Positions 48,801-57,032 are shown, numbered from the stretch's first letter. The stretch: DNA of 64,000 nucleotides from Amyelois transitella (GCF_032362555.1 NC_083509.1:9385001-9449000), one strand, 5' to 3'. Notes: generated by a model not told the origin, from the sequence alone. Made by a program: numbers and translations.

Positions 48801-49103
48801 TTTAAAGTTCACTTATTTATTTGGAAATACAAGTAATTTCACCCAAGGACGCCCCCGGCTCAGGAGATAACTGGGCAACCTTTCATACATAAATCAATGC
48901 TAGGTGGCTAGGGTGCTAGCTATATCCTGAGCTCACCGTACCAATTTAAGAATACGCACAGATTTTATGTCTTCACCTCTCACGAGGTAGACGGGGCAAA
49001 ATTAAAAAAACTAGGAGGCCTCTTTTAGCTAAATGGGTTTTTGACGGAATTATTCTTTTTGCTTTTGTTATAATTGTAATTATTAATTCCAGCGTCCGCC
49101 TAA
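30859..49103 (+). CDS. wupA: Troponin I gene, alternatively spliced, with heavy (TnH-like) 3' end
   Basis: Troponin I is the inhibitory subunit of the thin-filament troponin complex; it binds actin-tropomyosin, troponin C and troponin T to switch contraction by calcium. The joined exons give MADDE, an optional [24 protein letters not shown]..., [15 protein letters not shown]..., one of four alternative exons, then [15 protein letters not shown] and [15 protein letters not shown].... This is highly conserved insect troponin [14 protein letters not shown] corresponds to the inhibitory peptide. With exons 2-8 the core is 191 residues. It can end in three ways: +14 residues (exon 9a), +22 (exon 10), or about +170 with the Pro-Ala-rich exons 11-15, giving roughly 205, 213 and 361 residues. 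All junctions are GT-AG and phase-consistent. Homology is secure; which isoforms are made is inferred. Confidence 0.95.
31049..31080. repeat. Perfect 14-bp hairpin
   Basis: GTTACAATTTAATG at 31049-31062 pairs with 31067-31080 across a 4-base loop (ccta), inside troponin I intron 2. Confidence 0.8.
31298..31305. promoter_or_regulatory. CRE palindrome TGACGTCA in intron 2
   Basis: Perfect site followed by 'cacattggag' (reverse CCAAT) in a locally GC-richer patch. It may be an intronic control element of troponin I. Confidence 0.35.
31518..31630 (+). mobile_element. SINE-A 3' fragment
   Basis: Runs from 'tagctgaacgtggccattga' through 'ctctgtctaccccgcaaggg' and 'atatagatgtga' to a TATG tail (atggatgtatgtatgt). 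Confidence 0.8.
32092..32391 (-). mobile_element. SINE-A copy, near full length
   Basis: Reads 'acatacatacaaatcgtcac' (tail), 'cttgcggggtagacagagcc', 'agtcttgaaaagactgat', 'tcccatcgcctaaaagaaga', 'gtcgccttttacgacata' and ends 'ggtgccgggagccgcac'. A short internal inverted duplication of 'gattcaaatag' and 'ctatttgaatc' marks a local rearrangement near 32,195-32,225. Confidence 0.85.
33941..33958 (+). CDS. wupA: Troponin I exon 3, 18-nt microexon (KKRLEE)
   Basis: Acceptor 'tttcttttacag' and donor 'gtaaag' frame 18 nt encoding KKRLEE in phase 0. Joined to the next exon it gives [14 protein letters not shown]. Skipping it joins MADDE directly to AKKAKQ, so it can be optional. Drosophila has a much longer optional exon at this point. 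Confidence 0.75.
33959..34256 (+). other. Troponin I intron 3
   Basis: Ordinary AT-rich intron; nothing further seen. Confidence 0.7.
34257..34385 (+). CDS. wupA: Troponin I exon 4
   Basis: 129 nt, phase 0 to 0, 43 residues from [20 protein letters not shown] to [12 protein letters not shown]. Highly charged and helical, this is the part that packs against troponin C and the start of the troponin T-binding helix. Acceptor 'gtctccag', donor 'gtaagt'. Confidence 0.97.
34701..34824 (+). CDS. wupA: Troponin I exon 5
   Basis: 124 nt, phase 0 to 1: [20 protein letters not shown]... to [14 protein letters not shown] plus one base. This is the conserved helical arm that forms the coiled coil with troponin T, and it leads into the alternative exons. 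Confidence 0.97.
35021..35121 (+). CDS. wupA: Troponin I alternative exon 6a
   Basis: 101 nt, phase 1 to 0: [20 protein letters not shown] then [14 protein letters not shown]. First of four same-length, same-phase exons; only one can be used if the usual protein length is kept. Acceptor 'gtattatag', donor 'gtagtg'. Confidence 0.93.
35470..35570 (+). CDS. wupA: Troponin I alternative exon 6b
   Basis: 101 nt, phase 1 to 0: [20 protein letters not shown] then [14 protein letters not shown]. Acceptor 'gatttatag'. Donor 'gtctga' is a poor match to consensus, which may make the exon depend on regulators. Confidence 0.9.
36015..36115 (+). CDS. wupA: Troponin I alternative exon 6c
   Basis: 101 nt, phase 1 to 0: [20 protein letters not shown] then [14 protein letters not shown]. 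The heptad core (RI.NLE..KYELE) is kept, with Trp and Cys residues not seen in 6a or 6b. Acceptor 'ttttctttag', donor 'gtaatc'. Confidence 0.92.
36303..36403 (+). CDS. wupA: Troponin I alternative exon 6d
   Basis: 101 nt, phase 1 to 0: [20 protein letters not shown] then [14 protein letters not shown]. Only 187 nt separate it from 6c. It resembles 6c in its EG.K(Y/W)(E/D)LE stretch. Acceptor 'tttttctatag', donor 'gtattg'. Confidence 0.93.
36404..38731 (+). other. Troponin I intron after the alternative exons
   Basis: Unusually GC-rich in its first 1.2 kb (about 36,540-37,480). A possible decayed exon-6 relative lies near 37,637-37,735, and an orphan acceptor (cttttacag|atc) at 38,239 has no usable donor. 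A 129-codon ORF (37,107-37,496) lacks any recognisable feature. Confidence 0.55.
38732..38775 (+). CDS. wupA: Troponin I exon 7
   Basis: 44 nt, phase 0 to 2: [14 protein letters not shown] plus two bases of F. It carries the beginning of the inhibitory segment (RGKF). Acceptor 'gttgacag', donor 'gtaagt'. Confidence 0.95.
38776..41107 (+). other. Troponin I intron 7
   Basis: AT-rich, except for three diverged tandem units at 39,432-39,760 (separate entry). No exon recognised. Confidence 0.65.
39432..39760 (+). repeat. Three diverged tandem units in intron 7
   Basis: Units at about 39,432-39,518, 39,549-39,640 and 39,687-39,760 share 'gccgct.agatg.g' (units 1 and 2), 'cgcgcactcc.ccatgc', 'ctagagc(c/t)', '(t/c)..tttata/catt' and 'gcaa(g/a)tt(t/c)acttgc/cc'. 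The spacing is about 117 and 138 bp. They are GC-richer than the surrounding intron. Confidence 0.7.
41108..41249 (+). CDS. wupA: Troponin I exon 8
   Basis: 142 nt, phase 2 to 0: [40 protein letters not shown], then TLEEEDKE. It includes the inhibitory peptide and the second actin-tropomyosin contact. Donor 'gtaatt'. All the alternative 3' ends join after DKE in phase 0. Confidence 0.97.
41834..41878 (+). CDS. wupA: Troponin I alternative last exon 9a
   Basis: Acceptor 'ttcaacag', then [14 protein letters not shown] and a stop at 41,876-41,878. The length and the (K)ADW.IGKK ending parallel the KKPDWSKGK ending of exon 10. Its own AATAAA signals follow at 41,936 and 41,940. Confidence 0.85.
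   Translation, partial: AKKAEKADWAIGKK
41936..41945 (+). terminator. wupA: Poly(A) signal for exon 9a
   Basis: Two overlapping AATAAA hexamers 58 bp after the exon 9a stop codon. Confidence 0.7.
42665..42682 (+). CDS. wupA: Possible troponin I microexon 9b (GGVGGK)
   Basis: Acceptor 'catgtttcacag' and donor 'gtaact' frame 18 nt coding GGVGGK in phase 0, which would insert between DKE and KKPDW. Reading on instead of splicing gives 16 more residues and a stop at 42,731, with no clear poly(A) signal. The glycine-rich insert is plausible but supported only by its signals and phase. Confidence 0.45.
43936..44004 (+). CDS. wupA: Troponin I exon 10 (usual C-terminus)
   Basis: Acceptor 'tttttacag', then [22 protein letters not shown] and a stop at 44,002-44,004. 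This is the standard insect troponin I ending. A donor-like GAT-CAG-AAG|gtaaaa at 43,978 (or GAG|gttgag at 43,993) leaves phase 0 and could link to exon 11, replacing the stop with the Pro-Ala tail. Confidence 0.95.
   Translation, partial: KKPDWSKGKPGDQKVKEEEVEA
44005..46868 (+). other. 3' UTR of exon 10, then intron 10
   Basis: The 3' UTR runs to about 44,260. The rest is AT-rich intron with respect to exon 11. A GC-richer stretch at 44,985-45,060 is not recognised. Confidence 0.6.
44237..44242 (+). terminator. wupA: Poly(A) signal for exon 10
   Basis: AATAAA 233 bp after the exon 10 stop; it would end the standard troponin I transcript. Confidence 0.65.
46869..47142 (+). CDS. wupA: Troponin I exon 11, Pro-Ala-rich tail (TnH-like)
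   Basis: Acceptor 'atttatag', 274 nt, phase 0 to 1, donor 'gtaata'. It encodes 91 residues made only of Glu, Gly, Ala, Pro and a few Asp/Val, in 7-8-residue repeats such as [14 protein letters not shown]. Codon usage is very GC-rich, unlike the AT-rich surroundings. The other frames here are shadows of this repeat. Heavy troponin (TnH) of Lethocerus flight muscle is a troponin I with such a C-terminal extension; Drosophila carries it on tropomyosin instead. Joining to exon 10 is inferred from phase. Confidence 0.85.
47464..47538 (+). CDS. wupA: Troponin I exon 12, Pro-Ala-rich
   Basis: 75 nt, phase 1 to 1: [20 protein letters not shown] then APPAE. Acceptor 'tttcaacag', donor 'gtttgt'. As a symmetric exon it can be skipped without a frame change. 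Confidence 0.85.
48004..48057 (+). CDS. wupA: Troponin I exon 13, Pro-Ala-rich
   Basis: 54 nt, phase 1 to 1: [18 protein letters not shown]. Acceptor 'ttattttcag', donor 'gtacct'. Symmetric and skippable. Confidence 0.85.
48214..48270 (+). CDS. wupA: Troponin I exon 14, Pro-Ala-rich
   Basis: 57 nt, phase 1 to 1: [19 protein letters not shown]. Acceptor 'tttacaacag', donor 'gttaga'. Reading through the donor gives a stop two codons on (EG then TAG). Confidence 0.85.
48496..48757 (+). mobile_element. SINE-A copy, full length, in intron 14
   Basis: The cleanest copy in the window: 'gtgccgtgtggttcccggca', 'aataggaccactccatctct', 'catggatttcgtaaaaggcg', 'gggctagcaaccggtcacta', 'agctgaacgtggccattcag', 'taccccgcaagggatataga', ending 'catatgtatgtatgtat'. 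It lies between the last two Pro-Ala exons. Confidence 0.9.
49093..49103 (+). CDS. wupA: Troponin I exon 15, last codons of the heavy tail
   Basis: Acceptor 'tattaattccag', then cgTCCGCCTAA: with the base carried from exon 14 it reads ASA and a stop. Only three residues are coded, and a 3' UTR follows. The phase matches exon 14 exactly. Confidence 0.7.
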
Positions 49104-49234
49104 GCAATTCCATCTTTGTCGTCAACAGTCTGAATCGTCGGAAATCATCATTGTGGCTAAATGATGGAGCCAAAAAGCAAAGTTAACCATTAGTATAATA
49201 CTGTTTATACAATTTTTGTATTTATTATGATCAT

Positions 49235-49240
49235 AATAAA
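49235..49240 (+). terminator. wupA: Poly(A) signal for the heavy isoform
   Basis: AATAAA 132 bp after the exon 15 stop, followed by T-rich sequence. Confidence 0.65.
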
Positions 49241-51654
49241 AATAATTTTAATATCATGCATCTGTTTTTTTTTTGTTTTCACAAATATAAGGAGTATCTT
49301 AGTTGCATGCAAAGTTACACGAAGCTTTAAGTAATACATTTTCTTAGTTTAGATAAACAATCTTGATAAGGCCTTGTGTTGAAAAACCTACATTAAATTT
49401 ATAGCCATTCGGAAGAAAATTAACAAAATGTCATAATTCATTCTACTAATAGGTCTCAACCAAGAAAAATATCCGTTCAAACTATAAACGTACAATTCGT
49501 TTGGCTATTAACGTAACTGATTTTATTAATGTAAAGACATTACAAGATTGTTTACTTTATTTATGTGGCTATGGGTTAAATGTTAAATACACAATATACT
49601 GTGAAATCTTCATGACATTCATAATGCCATTTTCATAAACAGGATTCACTTCAATCAGTTCCCCATATCCGTATACTTAACCTCACAACTATCCTTCGCA
49701 TTACAAAGGTAGCCGTCATCAAGAAGCTACCGGCTTGACTAAACTGCTTATAAATTAGGCTGAGTCAGATCCGGGTATCCAGAACACTCTCTTTTCACCC
49801 GTAAATTTGACCCACGTTGTCCCGTATACATATATATTATTATTCGTCGCCAAAAAGTAGGTTTCAATTCTGCCAACAAATGGTTCAAAGGTAAAAAAAA
49901 TTGTTGTCTGAACGCCAAAGAGCGAAAAATTATTTTGTGGAACCGCTTATAGGCCAAATGATTTTAAATCCATATATGTATAACAGACAGGATTACCAGC
50001 TAATTTAGGCGAACATTATGCAAGCATAATCAGTCAGTCAAGTTAAAGTATGAGAGGCATTGGACCTTATTGAATATAACAATTTGGCGTACTGGATACT
50101 TGTTTTGACATGGGCAATGTGGGCATCCACTTAGCGTAATTTTATTGGATGCCCCGGGACTAACGTGGTAGTATAGCCTCAGGCAGAACAGCATTACAGT
50201 AAGTAGCACATTGTGTTGTAACAATTATAACGCAAAATTGCTTGTGAGAATATTCACGATACATTTCAGTCACGAGTGTTATAAAATATATGAATAATAT
50301 TGTGGCTAAAAAGATGATGACTAATAGAAGACAGACTGATGAATATTTAGACCGTTAGTACCGTTACCGTAGAAACATTAAGTTACGATGTATACCTAGG
50401 CTTTTCCCCCTAGGTTAGCATTGTGTGTTCCAAATTGCACCTTTAGTTGCTTAGTTTCCGAGCCTCAGTATTTATTTTCATTTGGGTCTAATTCACTAGC
50501 CTTAGAGGGATCACACTAAATACCCCAAACCCTCAACCCTAATATCTCAGCCTTATTACTTGAATAGAGCCCAACAGTTGCCCAACTCTTCCGAATTACC
50601 GCCTACACAGAACAATGTTATGTCTGTGCAGTTCTATAAACTGTAGTACACGAATCGTTGCGGCTAAGCCGTATTTTAATTGATTTTGATTTGGCGAAAA
50701 AGAGAATATTCGAACAGATTTAGGAATTATCATTACTATGAGGGTAGATATCGTAAGGATATGACTAAGGGAATGAGCACTTTTGTCATCTGAAATCAGA
50801 AGAATCGATTCTTCGTGTAAGTATTTAACTCACATACTCTTGAATTTTTTCAGGCATCGCTCGTGAATCTTTTTGTTCTACATGTTACACGTTTTATGTT
50901 TATCAAAATTATAACGTGCCTAACCCACTAGTATAATAAAATTACTGCGTCAAATCTCCTGAGTGGAATAGCCTTAATAATTATCTCTTATTCGCTTTAT
51001 CTTGAACCCTATGCGGTAATGAATGGTTCGCATTAAGTTTAATTAAAATGGGCGTTCCGTTATACTCTAATTTCAACTCTCTTGTACATTTTTGGTTAAA
51101 ATCTTTGAGTTTGGGTTAACGAGTTTGAAAAACTAAGACGATTTGTTTGAACATTTCTTTTGTTTTGAGGTTGTTGTTAATACAAAAGCTGATTGGTTTA
51201 GACGTTTTTGAAATCATTTCATAAAATTCGAGTCATGCTATAAGTAAAATGGCTGTTAAATGTAATCGCTTTAATATGGCTGTTATGATTTAATTTAGTT
51301 GGCTGAAGCTCATAAAGTCATTATTTATTTTAAAGGCGTTCAAAATTTCTCCATGACTCGGTAACCGCACACTTTGTTTCCTTTTATTATCGTTATCACG
51401 ATACGAAATTAGATTGGCCACTTCCCGAGTTCTAATTTTCCACTCCCTTGGTTTTCCTCAAAAGATTTCTTTTAGTTACAGCAAGGTATCAAATAAATAC
51501 CTATACTTTATTTTTCCCTTTTAAGGTTACACGTTTGAAGTTCAAATCAAGAATATCAGATACTTTCCGCAACCAGGAATTTTGATTATATCGAGATGAG
51601 AGAGTTTTGGTTCTTATTTTTGCCTACAGCATAATTATGTATGTATGCATACAT

Positions 51655-52080
51655 TACACATACAAACACATTGCCTTCCTGGACGGGAAGGCAAAGACTA
51701 CATATTTCCACTTGCATCGATCCATGCGTTTCTTTCGCTTCATTCACTGTGAATGTGAAACATGCAAACTGCTAGCCTCTACATAAGTCGTTTCAGATTT
51801 GATCAAGATACGTTCGTCTTGGTCTTCCCCTTCCAACGAAACGTTACCATTTACACACTTCTTGTATATTTGCTTAGTCAACCTGTTTTCGTTCATCTTT
51901 TTCAAATGATCACACCATTTAAAGATTTCCTTTTTCCATTTCTCTCATTATATCTTTTTTCACAACACAGTTTTATCTCGACGCATCTTAAACATGTATT
52001 AACGAACATCATCATCATATTGTCATCGTCGCATCCGTTCCCAAGACCCTGGGCTCCTCTATTCTAGATCCTGCAGTGAG
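51655..52080 (-). mobile_element. LINE-B fragment, end of ORF2
   Basis: On the minus strand one reads MNENRLTKQIYK (51,863-51,896 region) and, after indels, GRPRRTYLDQ (about 51,800-51,828), both typical of the C-terminal part of non-LTR reverse-transcriptase ORFs, and then the LINE-B 3' end. Frames are broken. The plus-strand 101-codon ORF here is a shadow. Confidence 0.75.
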
Positions 52081-53377
52081 TAGTTTGGTCAGGTTTTCGC
52101 ATGAATTAAGCAAACATAGAATGTATTAAAACAAATCCACATAAACAAATTAAAGCTCTATATCAAATTTAATAAAGTGTGATGCTTTTTTAATAAAATT
52201 TATATATTTAGTCAGTCTTACCATACCTACTTTTTGTCTGTCTTAACTCATACCATACTACTCACACCATACATATCAATAATGTATTCGTTTGTTATGA
52301 CCGACTTAATATTCATAGAAATAAAAATTTTATTACAATATTCCGGGTCACGAGGTTGCTAATATAAGGAAAATTACGACCCTTCCCCAACCTTTTCGGT
52401 CGCGTCCAAAATCACGTTGGTGGAATGAATTCGAGTAGTGTGTTCTCATGTTTGTGGCATAGAATATTCCGATTTCCATGGTTCTCGCCTATTTTTACGA
52501 GTATGGTGTAGAAAAAGGAAATTACTGTACATTCGGGTTCGCGGCGGTAGAACTAATTGAATTAGCAAGTTAATTATATTCTCATCATAATTTTTGCGCA
52601 GTAGAATAAAATATTACCACATGCTACATTGAAAGGTGCGTGTTTGAATTCGGAGTATGTAATGCGCTGAAACATTACGATTTTCATTAAATGCAAATTG
52701 GCAAATTTCAAGCAAATTCTATAGAAAGTTACAATCTTAACTACTGTCCCTCATCTTACTTTTCATAAATCAAAAGGAAAAGGTTATTTATCCATCCGCG
52801 CACAGCTAAAACTTAAAATCAGATTTCGCTGTAATTTACTTACTGATTTACATGTAGAACTTGTTTTCCTGAACCGTGAATGTTCTCCAGAGATGATGCC
52901 ATCGATGCTTAGACACATCTTTCAAACTACAAGCAATAAGTTTTTGATAGGGAGAGAATGCACACAAGCATGCTAAAACAAATACAACCTAAGATTTCCC
53001 GGCGGATCCCAACTTTTCCATTAACTTTGACTTACTACTTCCTAAGTCTAGCAGCGTTTAAAAATATAAACCATGATGTTTTTTTATATCTTCTTATAAC
53101 CCGCTAAAAGTCTATAGTATTCGTGTAAAATAAGCTCATCGCTTGTTTTGATTACTCAATTTCTTTTTTAATACTTCGTAGCATACGATAAATGAAACAA
53201 TGCGATGCTTTTAAAAAATATGGTTTCTAATGATTTTCCAGTATTATTAATATTAAGTTTCTCTCACAGGCTCTCGAGGATAGTCCACGTCCACGTCATG
53301 TCACACAGATCAACTTAATATACAGAGACACTAAAAATCTATGGCGAACTTAAAATAGTTTTTTACTGTCTTTAAAC

Positions 53378-53488
53378 TCAATTCTATCATTTAGCCAAAT
53401 AGCTGAACGTGGCCTATCAGTCTTTTTAAGACTGTTGGCTCTGTGTAACCCGCAAGAGATATAGACGTGATTATATGTATGTATGTAA
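53378..53488 (+). mobile_element. SINE-A 3' fragment
   Basis: Runs from 'attctatcatttagccaaat' through 'agctgaacgtggcc' and 'aagactgttggctctgtg' to 'gattatatgtatgtatg'. Confidence 0.85.
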
Positions 53489-54381
53489 ACTCATGGATCA
53501 TTTATGGATTATGTCTCAGATAAATACACGAAAGTACCAAGAAACACTTACAGATTTAGTTCAAAACGTAAATCTTGAAATTAGCGGCAAAGTAATTTGC
53601 CCAGAAATGTTTTAGCAGGTAGAATAACTTCTGTAGGTAATGAACTAATAAAATTTACACATCTAGCGTCGGGTGGGTCGTTGCACATAATCGACACTTA
53701 TGTCTGCACTTGAGTACCGTCCTCATTACATCGATAGTGGAGTCAATGGCACGTGCCAAATGGCCTGATGGTCAAATTAAGTGAAGCGAAAGCATTTAAG
53801 ATAATGAGTATAGCACCTTAGAAATATAGCGACAAGTGCTTGAGTTACAGTTAAAAATATTTTAGGCGTTGGTAGTCGTAAAATATGACTAAGGAAATAA
53901 GCTAAAAATAAAAGTTCTTCGTTTAAAAAAAATACATTGAAATATTTATTTGAAATTTATATAAAAACAAGTTGAAATTAAATCTTTCAGAGCAATCACG
54001 ACCATATAAATAGCCCTTGTTTCCTTTATAGCGACGTATCCAAACTAGTGGGATTTTATATTTATATTCACTTTATCAATTTATTTATAACAATTTATTA
54101 CTGATATCTATCATAGTACAAATTTTCTGATAATACTGGCGGCAAAGAAGAAGGCAGCGGGCTAGAGATGTCTGGGTTTAGTATGAAATCCTCTGCCGAA
54201 AAGGCTTCACTGTGTCTCAACTTTTTCCTGTAAATTAAAAATGTAAATAATTGAAGTAGCTTTTGCACGTTTTCCTTTATAGGAAACTATCATATATAAA
54301 AAGCAATGTGGCTTTGAAGTTAACTGGAGTAGTGGAAAGAGAGAGAATAGAAGACATTTTATAGTAAGGGGGCTTGTAGCG

Positions 54382-54670
54382 AAGGTTTTTCTCATACTTA
54401 CATATAATCATGTCTATATCCCTTGCGGGGTAGACAGAACCAACCGTTTTGAAAAGACTAATAGACCACGTTCAGCTGATTAGCTTAATAATAAAATAAA
54501 TTGAGATTCAAATAGTGACAGGTTGCTAGCCCATCGCCTAAAAGAAGAATCCTAAGTTAATAAGCTTATCCATTGGTCGCCTTTTATATCCATGGGGCAT
54601 AATGTGAGTGGTCCTACTCTTGTTATATTAGTGCCGGGAACCGCACGGCTCAAGGCACAAGGTTTTTCTC
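54382..54670 (-). mobile_element. SINE-A copy with 12-bp target-site duplication
   Basis: AAGGTTTTTCTC at 54382-54393 and again at 54659-54670 flanks a near-full-length reversed copy (54,394-54,658). The element starts 'gtgccttgagccgtgcggtt' on its own strand and ends in a short TATG-like tail. This defines the ends of the family and shows that it moved by retroposition. Confidence 0.85.
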
Positions 54671-55100
54671 CACATGGTCCTGTGGCATTAGTTTAATTAT
54701 CCAAACAACGTGGGTTTAAAACTGCGAGAAGAAGGTACTACCTACTCATTTCTAATTTTTCTAAAGTTTTTTAATGAACTTAAAAAAATGGTCTCTTTGT
54801 TTGCCAGGTACGATGGAACAGATTTTGATAAAGATTCACGTCAAACTTACCTATTAATACGCTTATATTTTTTACTAAAAGGTCGCCAATATAAATTAAT
54901 TATTGAAGGCCTGTTTTTGTACGAGTAATAAGAAATACTTAGAAAGTTGTAATTACAGCGAAAATTGTTCTTGTTTCCGCAACCACAAAGTAAATTTGTA
55001 CTTTGATTTATTGTTCAAAGAATTTATAAAACGAAATTTATATACTCCACAATGTTAATACAATTTATTTACAGTAAGCAACACGAAATCGCGAGAATTA

Positions 55101-55133
55101 TTACACAAAATTACTACGAATAATTTTGTGTAA
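55101..55133. repeat. 13-bp hairpin next to mariner copy 1
   Basis: TTACACAAAATTA (55101-55113) pairs perfectly with 55121-55133 across seven bases. Confidence 0.75.
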
Positions 55134-55176
55134 ATGAACTATGAACTATGTGTTGATTATACATACATACATACTA

Positions 55177-56493
55177 CTCTGTCAAGAAAGTAGCGGGAAA
55201 AGATCAATAATACACAAACTGTTTGTTATTCATCCAAATTTATTTTATCACCTTCAAAATATGCTCCTTTAGAAACGATACACTTACGCCAACGAATAAT
55301 CCAATCATCAAAACATTTTTTAAACGCTGTTTCCGGAATTGAGGTCAGTTCTCGCCGCGAATTCTCTTTTATGTCTTCTACCGATTGAAAACGGGTGCCA
55401 CGAAGTGTTAATTTGAGTTTAGGAAAAAGAAAAAAGTCGGCTGGAGCCATATCTGGTGAATATGGTGGTTGCTCGATGGTATTTGTTGAGTGTTTGGTTA
55501 AAAATTCGTTCACAATGATGGCCTTGTGCGAAGGTGCATTATCATGGTGCAAAATCCAAGAATTTTCTTTCCACAAATCTGGCCTTTTTCGTCGGATTTG
55601 CTCTCTTAAACGCCGCATAACACTCAAATAATATTCCTTATTTACCGTTTGACCTTCCGGCAAGAATTCCGAGTGCACAACACCGCGATAGTCAAAGAAA
55701 ACAGTCAACATGACTTTGACTTTTGAACGACTTTGGCGTGGTTTTTTCGGTTTCGGTTCAGTTGGAAGGCGCCACTCCGAAGCTTGTTGACTAGTTTGCA
55801 TGTCAAACTCGTAAACCCACGTCTCGTCACCAGTAACAATGCGTTTCATGAATGTTGGGTCGGAATTGACTCGTTCTAGCATGTCCTCAGCGACTCTCAT
55901 GCGATTGAGTTTTTGAAAAAAATTCAGGTCTTTTGGGACTAGCCGAGCGGCAACATGTTTCATACCCAAATTATTAGTTAAAATGGTACGGATCGACTCG
56001 TGAGATACAGAAAGTTCGGTGGCTATCTCTCTCAAAGTTGAATGAGGATTTTCAGTCACTATTTCCTTCACTTTTGCGATGTTAACTTCAGTTGCAGACG
56101 TTGATGGCCTACCAGAGCGAGGCAAATCTTTCATCACATCTCGACCGCTTTTGAACGCTTTGTACCACTCATAAGCACGAGTTTTTGATAAAGTCGATTC
56201 ACCGTAAGCCTTCTGTAACATTTTCAGTGACTCCGAACACGATATTCCATTGGCAATGCAAAATTTAAGACAAACTCTTTGTTCGATGTTTTTATCCATT
56301 ATGAATTAGCAATACACACTAGATATGATATAACTAAAAATAGCACTGTATTTAATGTAAACAACAGATGCAACTCAAACTCTGCGCCAAAATGGAAAAC
56401 AGTTGTGCCGATCTAACAACAACAAAAAAAACAAAAATTTGAATTTGGAACCATAAATAAATAATCCATTCCCGATACTTTTCTGACTGAATG
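55177..56493 (-). mobile_element. Mariner transposon, copy 1, complete
   Basis: 1,317 bp with TA on both sides (55,175-55,176 and 56,494-56,495). The terminal inverted repeats are imperfect: CATTCAGTCAGAAAAGTATC at the transposase 5' side and CTCTGTCAAGAAAGTAGCGG at the 3' side, sharing the AGAAAGTA(t/g)CGGGAA core. It contains one uninterrupted transposase gene and has the structure of an autonomous element. Confidence 0.95.
55226..56299 (-). CDS. Mariner transposase, copy 1 (357 aa)
   Basis: Cut-and-paste DNA transposase of the Tc1/mariner superfamily, which binds the terminal repeats and inserts at TA. The N-terminal half has two helix-turn-helix regions (about 5-55 and 70-115) joined by a GRPSTS-type linker near 63-68. 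The catalytic triad is D158 (TGDETW), D253 (HHDNAPSH) and D288 (PPYSPDMAPADFFLF), exactly 34 residues between the last two, i.e. mariner D,D34D. Full length, with no stop or frameshift. It differs from copy 2 at three residues: K57, T298 and D351 here. Confidence 0.96.
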   Translation of the reverse strand: MDKNIEQRVCLKFCIANGISCSESLKMLQKAYGESTLSKTRAYEWYKAFKSGRDVMKDLPRSGRPSTSATEVNIAKVKEIVTENPHSTLREIATELSVSHESIRTILTNNLGMKHVAARLVPKDLNFFQKLNRMRVAEDMLERVNSDPTFMKRIVTGDETWVYEFDMQTSQQASEWRLPTEPKPKKPRQSRSKVKVMLTVFFDYRGVVHSEFLPEGQTVNKEYYLSVMRRLREQIRRKRPDLWKENSWILHHDNAPSHKAIIVNEFLTKHSTNTIEQPPYSPDMAPADFFLFPKLKLTLRGTRFQSVEDIKENSRRELTSIPETAFKKCFDDWIIRWRKCIVSKGAYFEGDKINLDE

Positions 56494-56544
56494 TACATAA
56501 AATCACGCCTCTTTCCCGGGGGGGTAGGCAGAGTGTTGATTATA

Positions 56545-56801
56545 ATGAGCCGATAATATTTTGAACTCCCTCCACAACGAGTACATATGTACATATATAT
56601 GCCTTTCTTAAACCGACGTTTCAGTCATTGCAGTTAGATTAGGTGTGTTAGGTGCTCATAAGGACCCACCCTAATTAGCTATATCTAGTGGTTAATTCAC
56701 CATCGTTTAGAAATAAAGTCGTCACTTTTTATCTGAGGCTAACGCTGAAACTATAGTGTACAATAGCAACTGCGCCCTCTATCAAAATTGAAAATAGATT
56801 C
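56545..56801. other. Short spacer downstream of the ODC-like gene
   Basis: Probable 3' UTR of the minus-strand gene. No clear AATAAA is placed close to the stop on the minus strand. Confidence 0.4.
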
Positions 56802-57032
56802 TTACCACAACTCCGAAGAGACCACTGGCCGCACCTGAGGTATGGCCAGGCATGAGAATTTAGTGGAGAAGCCAAAGGTGTAAGCTCCTTGCGAGGGGAA
56901 GACGAGCCAGTCTTCAGGGGAACATCTCGGTAATCTTATGTGGTACTCCGCCATCACCCGGTCGACGGAGTCGCAGGTCGGGCCCCAGAGGATCACGTCT
57001 TCTAGAACGTCGCTGTCGGTATCTGAAGATTT
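56802..57032 (-). CDS. Odc: ODC-like exon 9 (last)
   Basis: 76 residues and a stop: KSSDTDSDVLEDVILWGPTC to VVSSELW. It carries the active-site Cys and Asp (TCD) from the partner-facing loop and the GAYT motif. The acceptor is 'gttttaaaacag' on the minus strand. A donor-like 'gtggtaaga' overlaps the stop but is probably not used. Confidence 0.93.
   Translation of the reverse strand, partial: KSSDTDSDVLEDVILWGPTCDSVDRVMAEYHIRLPRCSPEDWLVFPSQGAYTFGFSTKFSCLAIPQVRPVVSSELW

Larger units (their letters stand above)
49241..55149. other. Intergenic spacer between the two convergent genes
   Basis: Mostly AT-rich. It holds a LINE-B piece (51,655-52,080) and two SINE-A copies (53,378; 54,394), annotated separately. 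Possible diverged relatives of an unknown repeat occur at 47,640-47,700 and 50,740-50,800 ('atatcgtaaggatatgacta'). No host exon recognised. Confidence 0.6.
55150..56544 (-). mobile_element. LINE-B 3' fragment split by mariner, with 12-bp TSD
   Basis: GTGTTGATTATA at 55150-55161 and 56533-56544 flanks a short LINE-B end: the 'acatacatacatac' tail on the left, and 'ataaaatcacgcctctttcc' to 'ggtaggcaga' on the right. The mariner at 55,177-56,493 sits inside its (TATG)n tail, so the LINE piece landed first. Confidence 0.85.

Noticed and set aside
51762..52067. 101-codon plus-strand ORF, hydrophobic
   Set aside because: It is antisense to a broken LINE-B ORF2 fragment.
55395..55631. 78-codon ORFs antisense to both transposases
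   Set aside because: Present in both mariners only because the copies are identical; they are shadows of the transposase frame.
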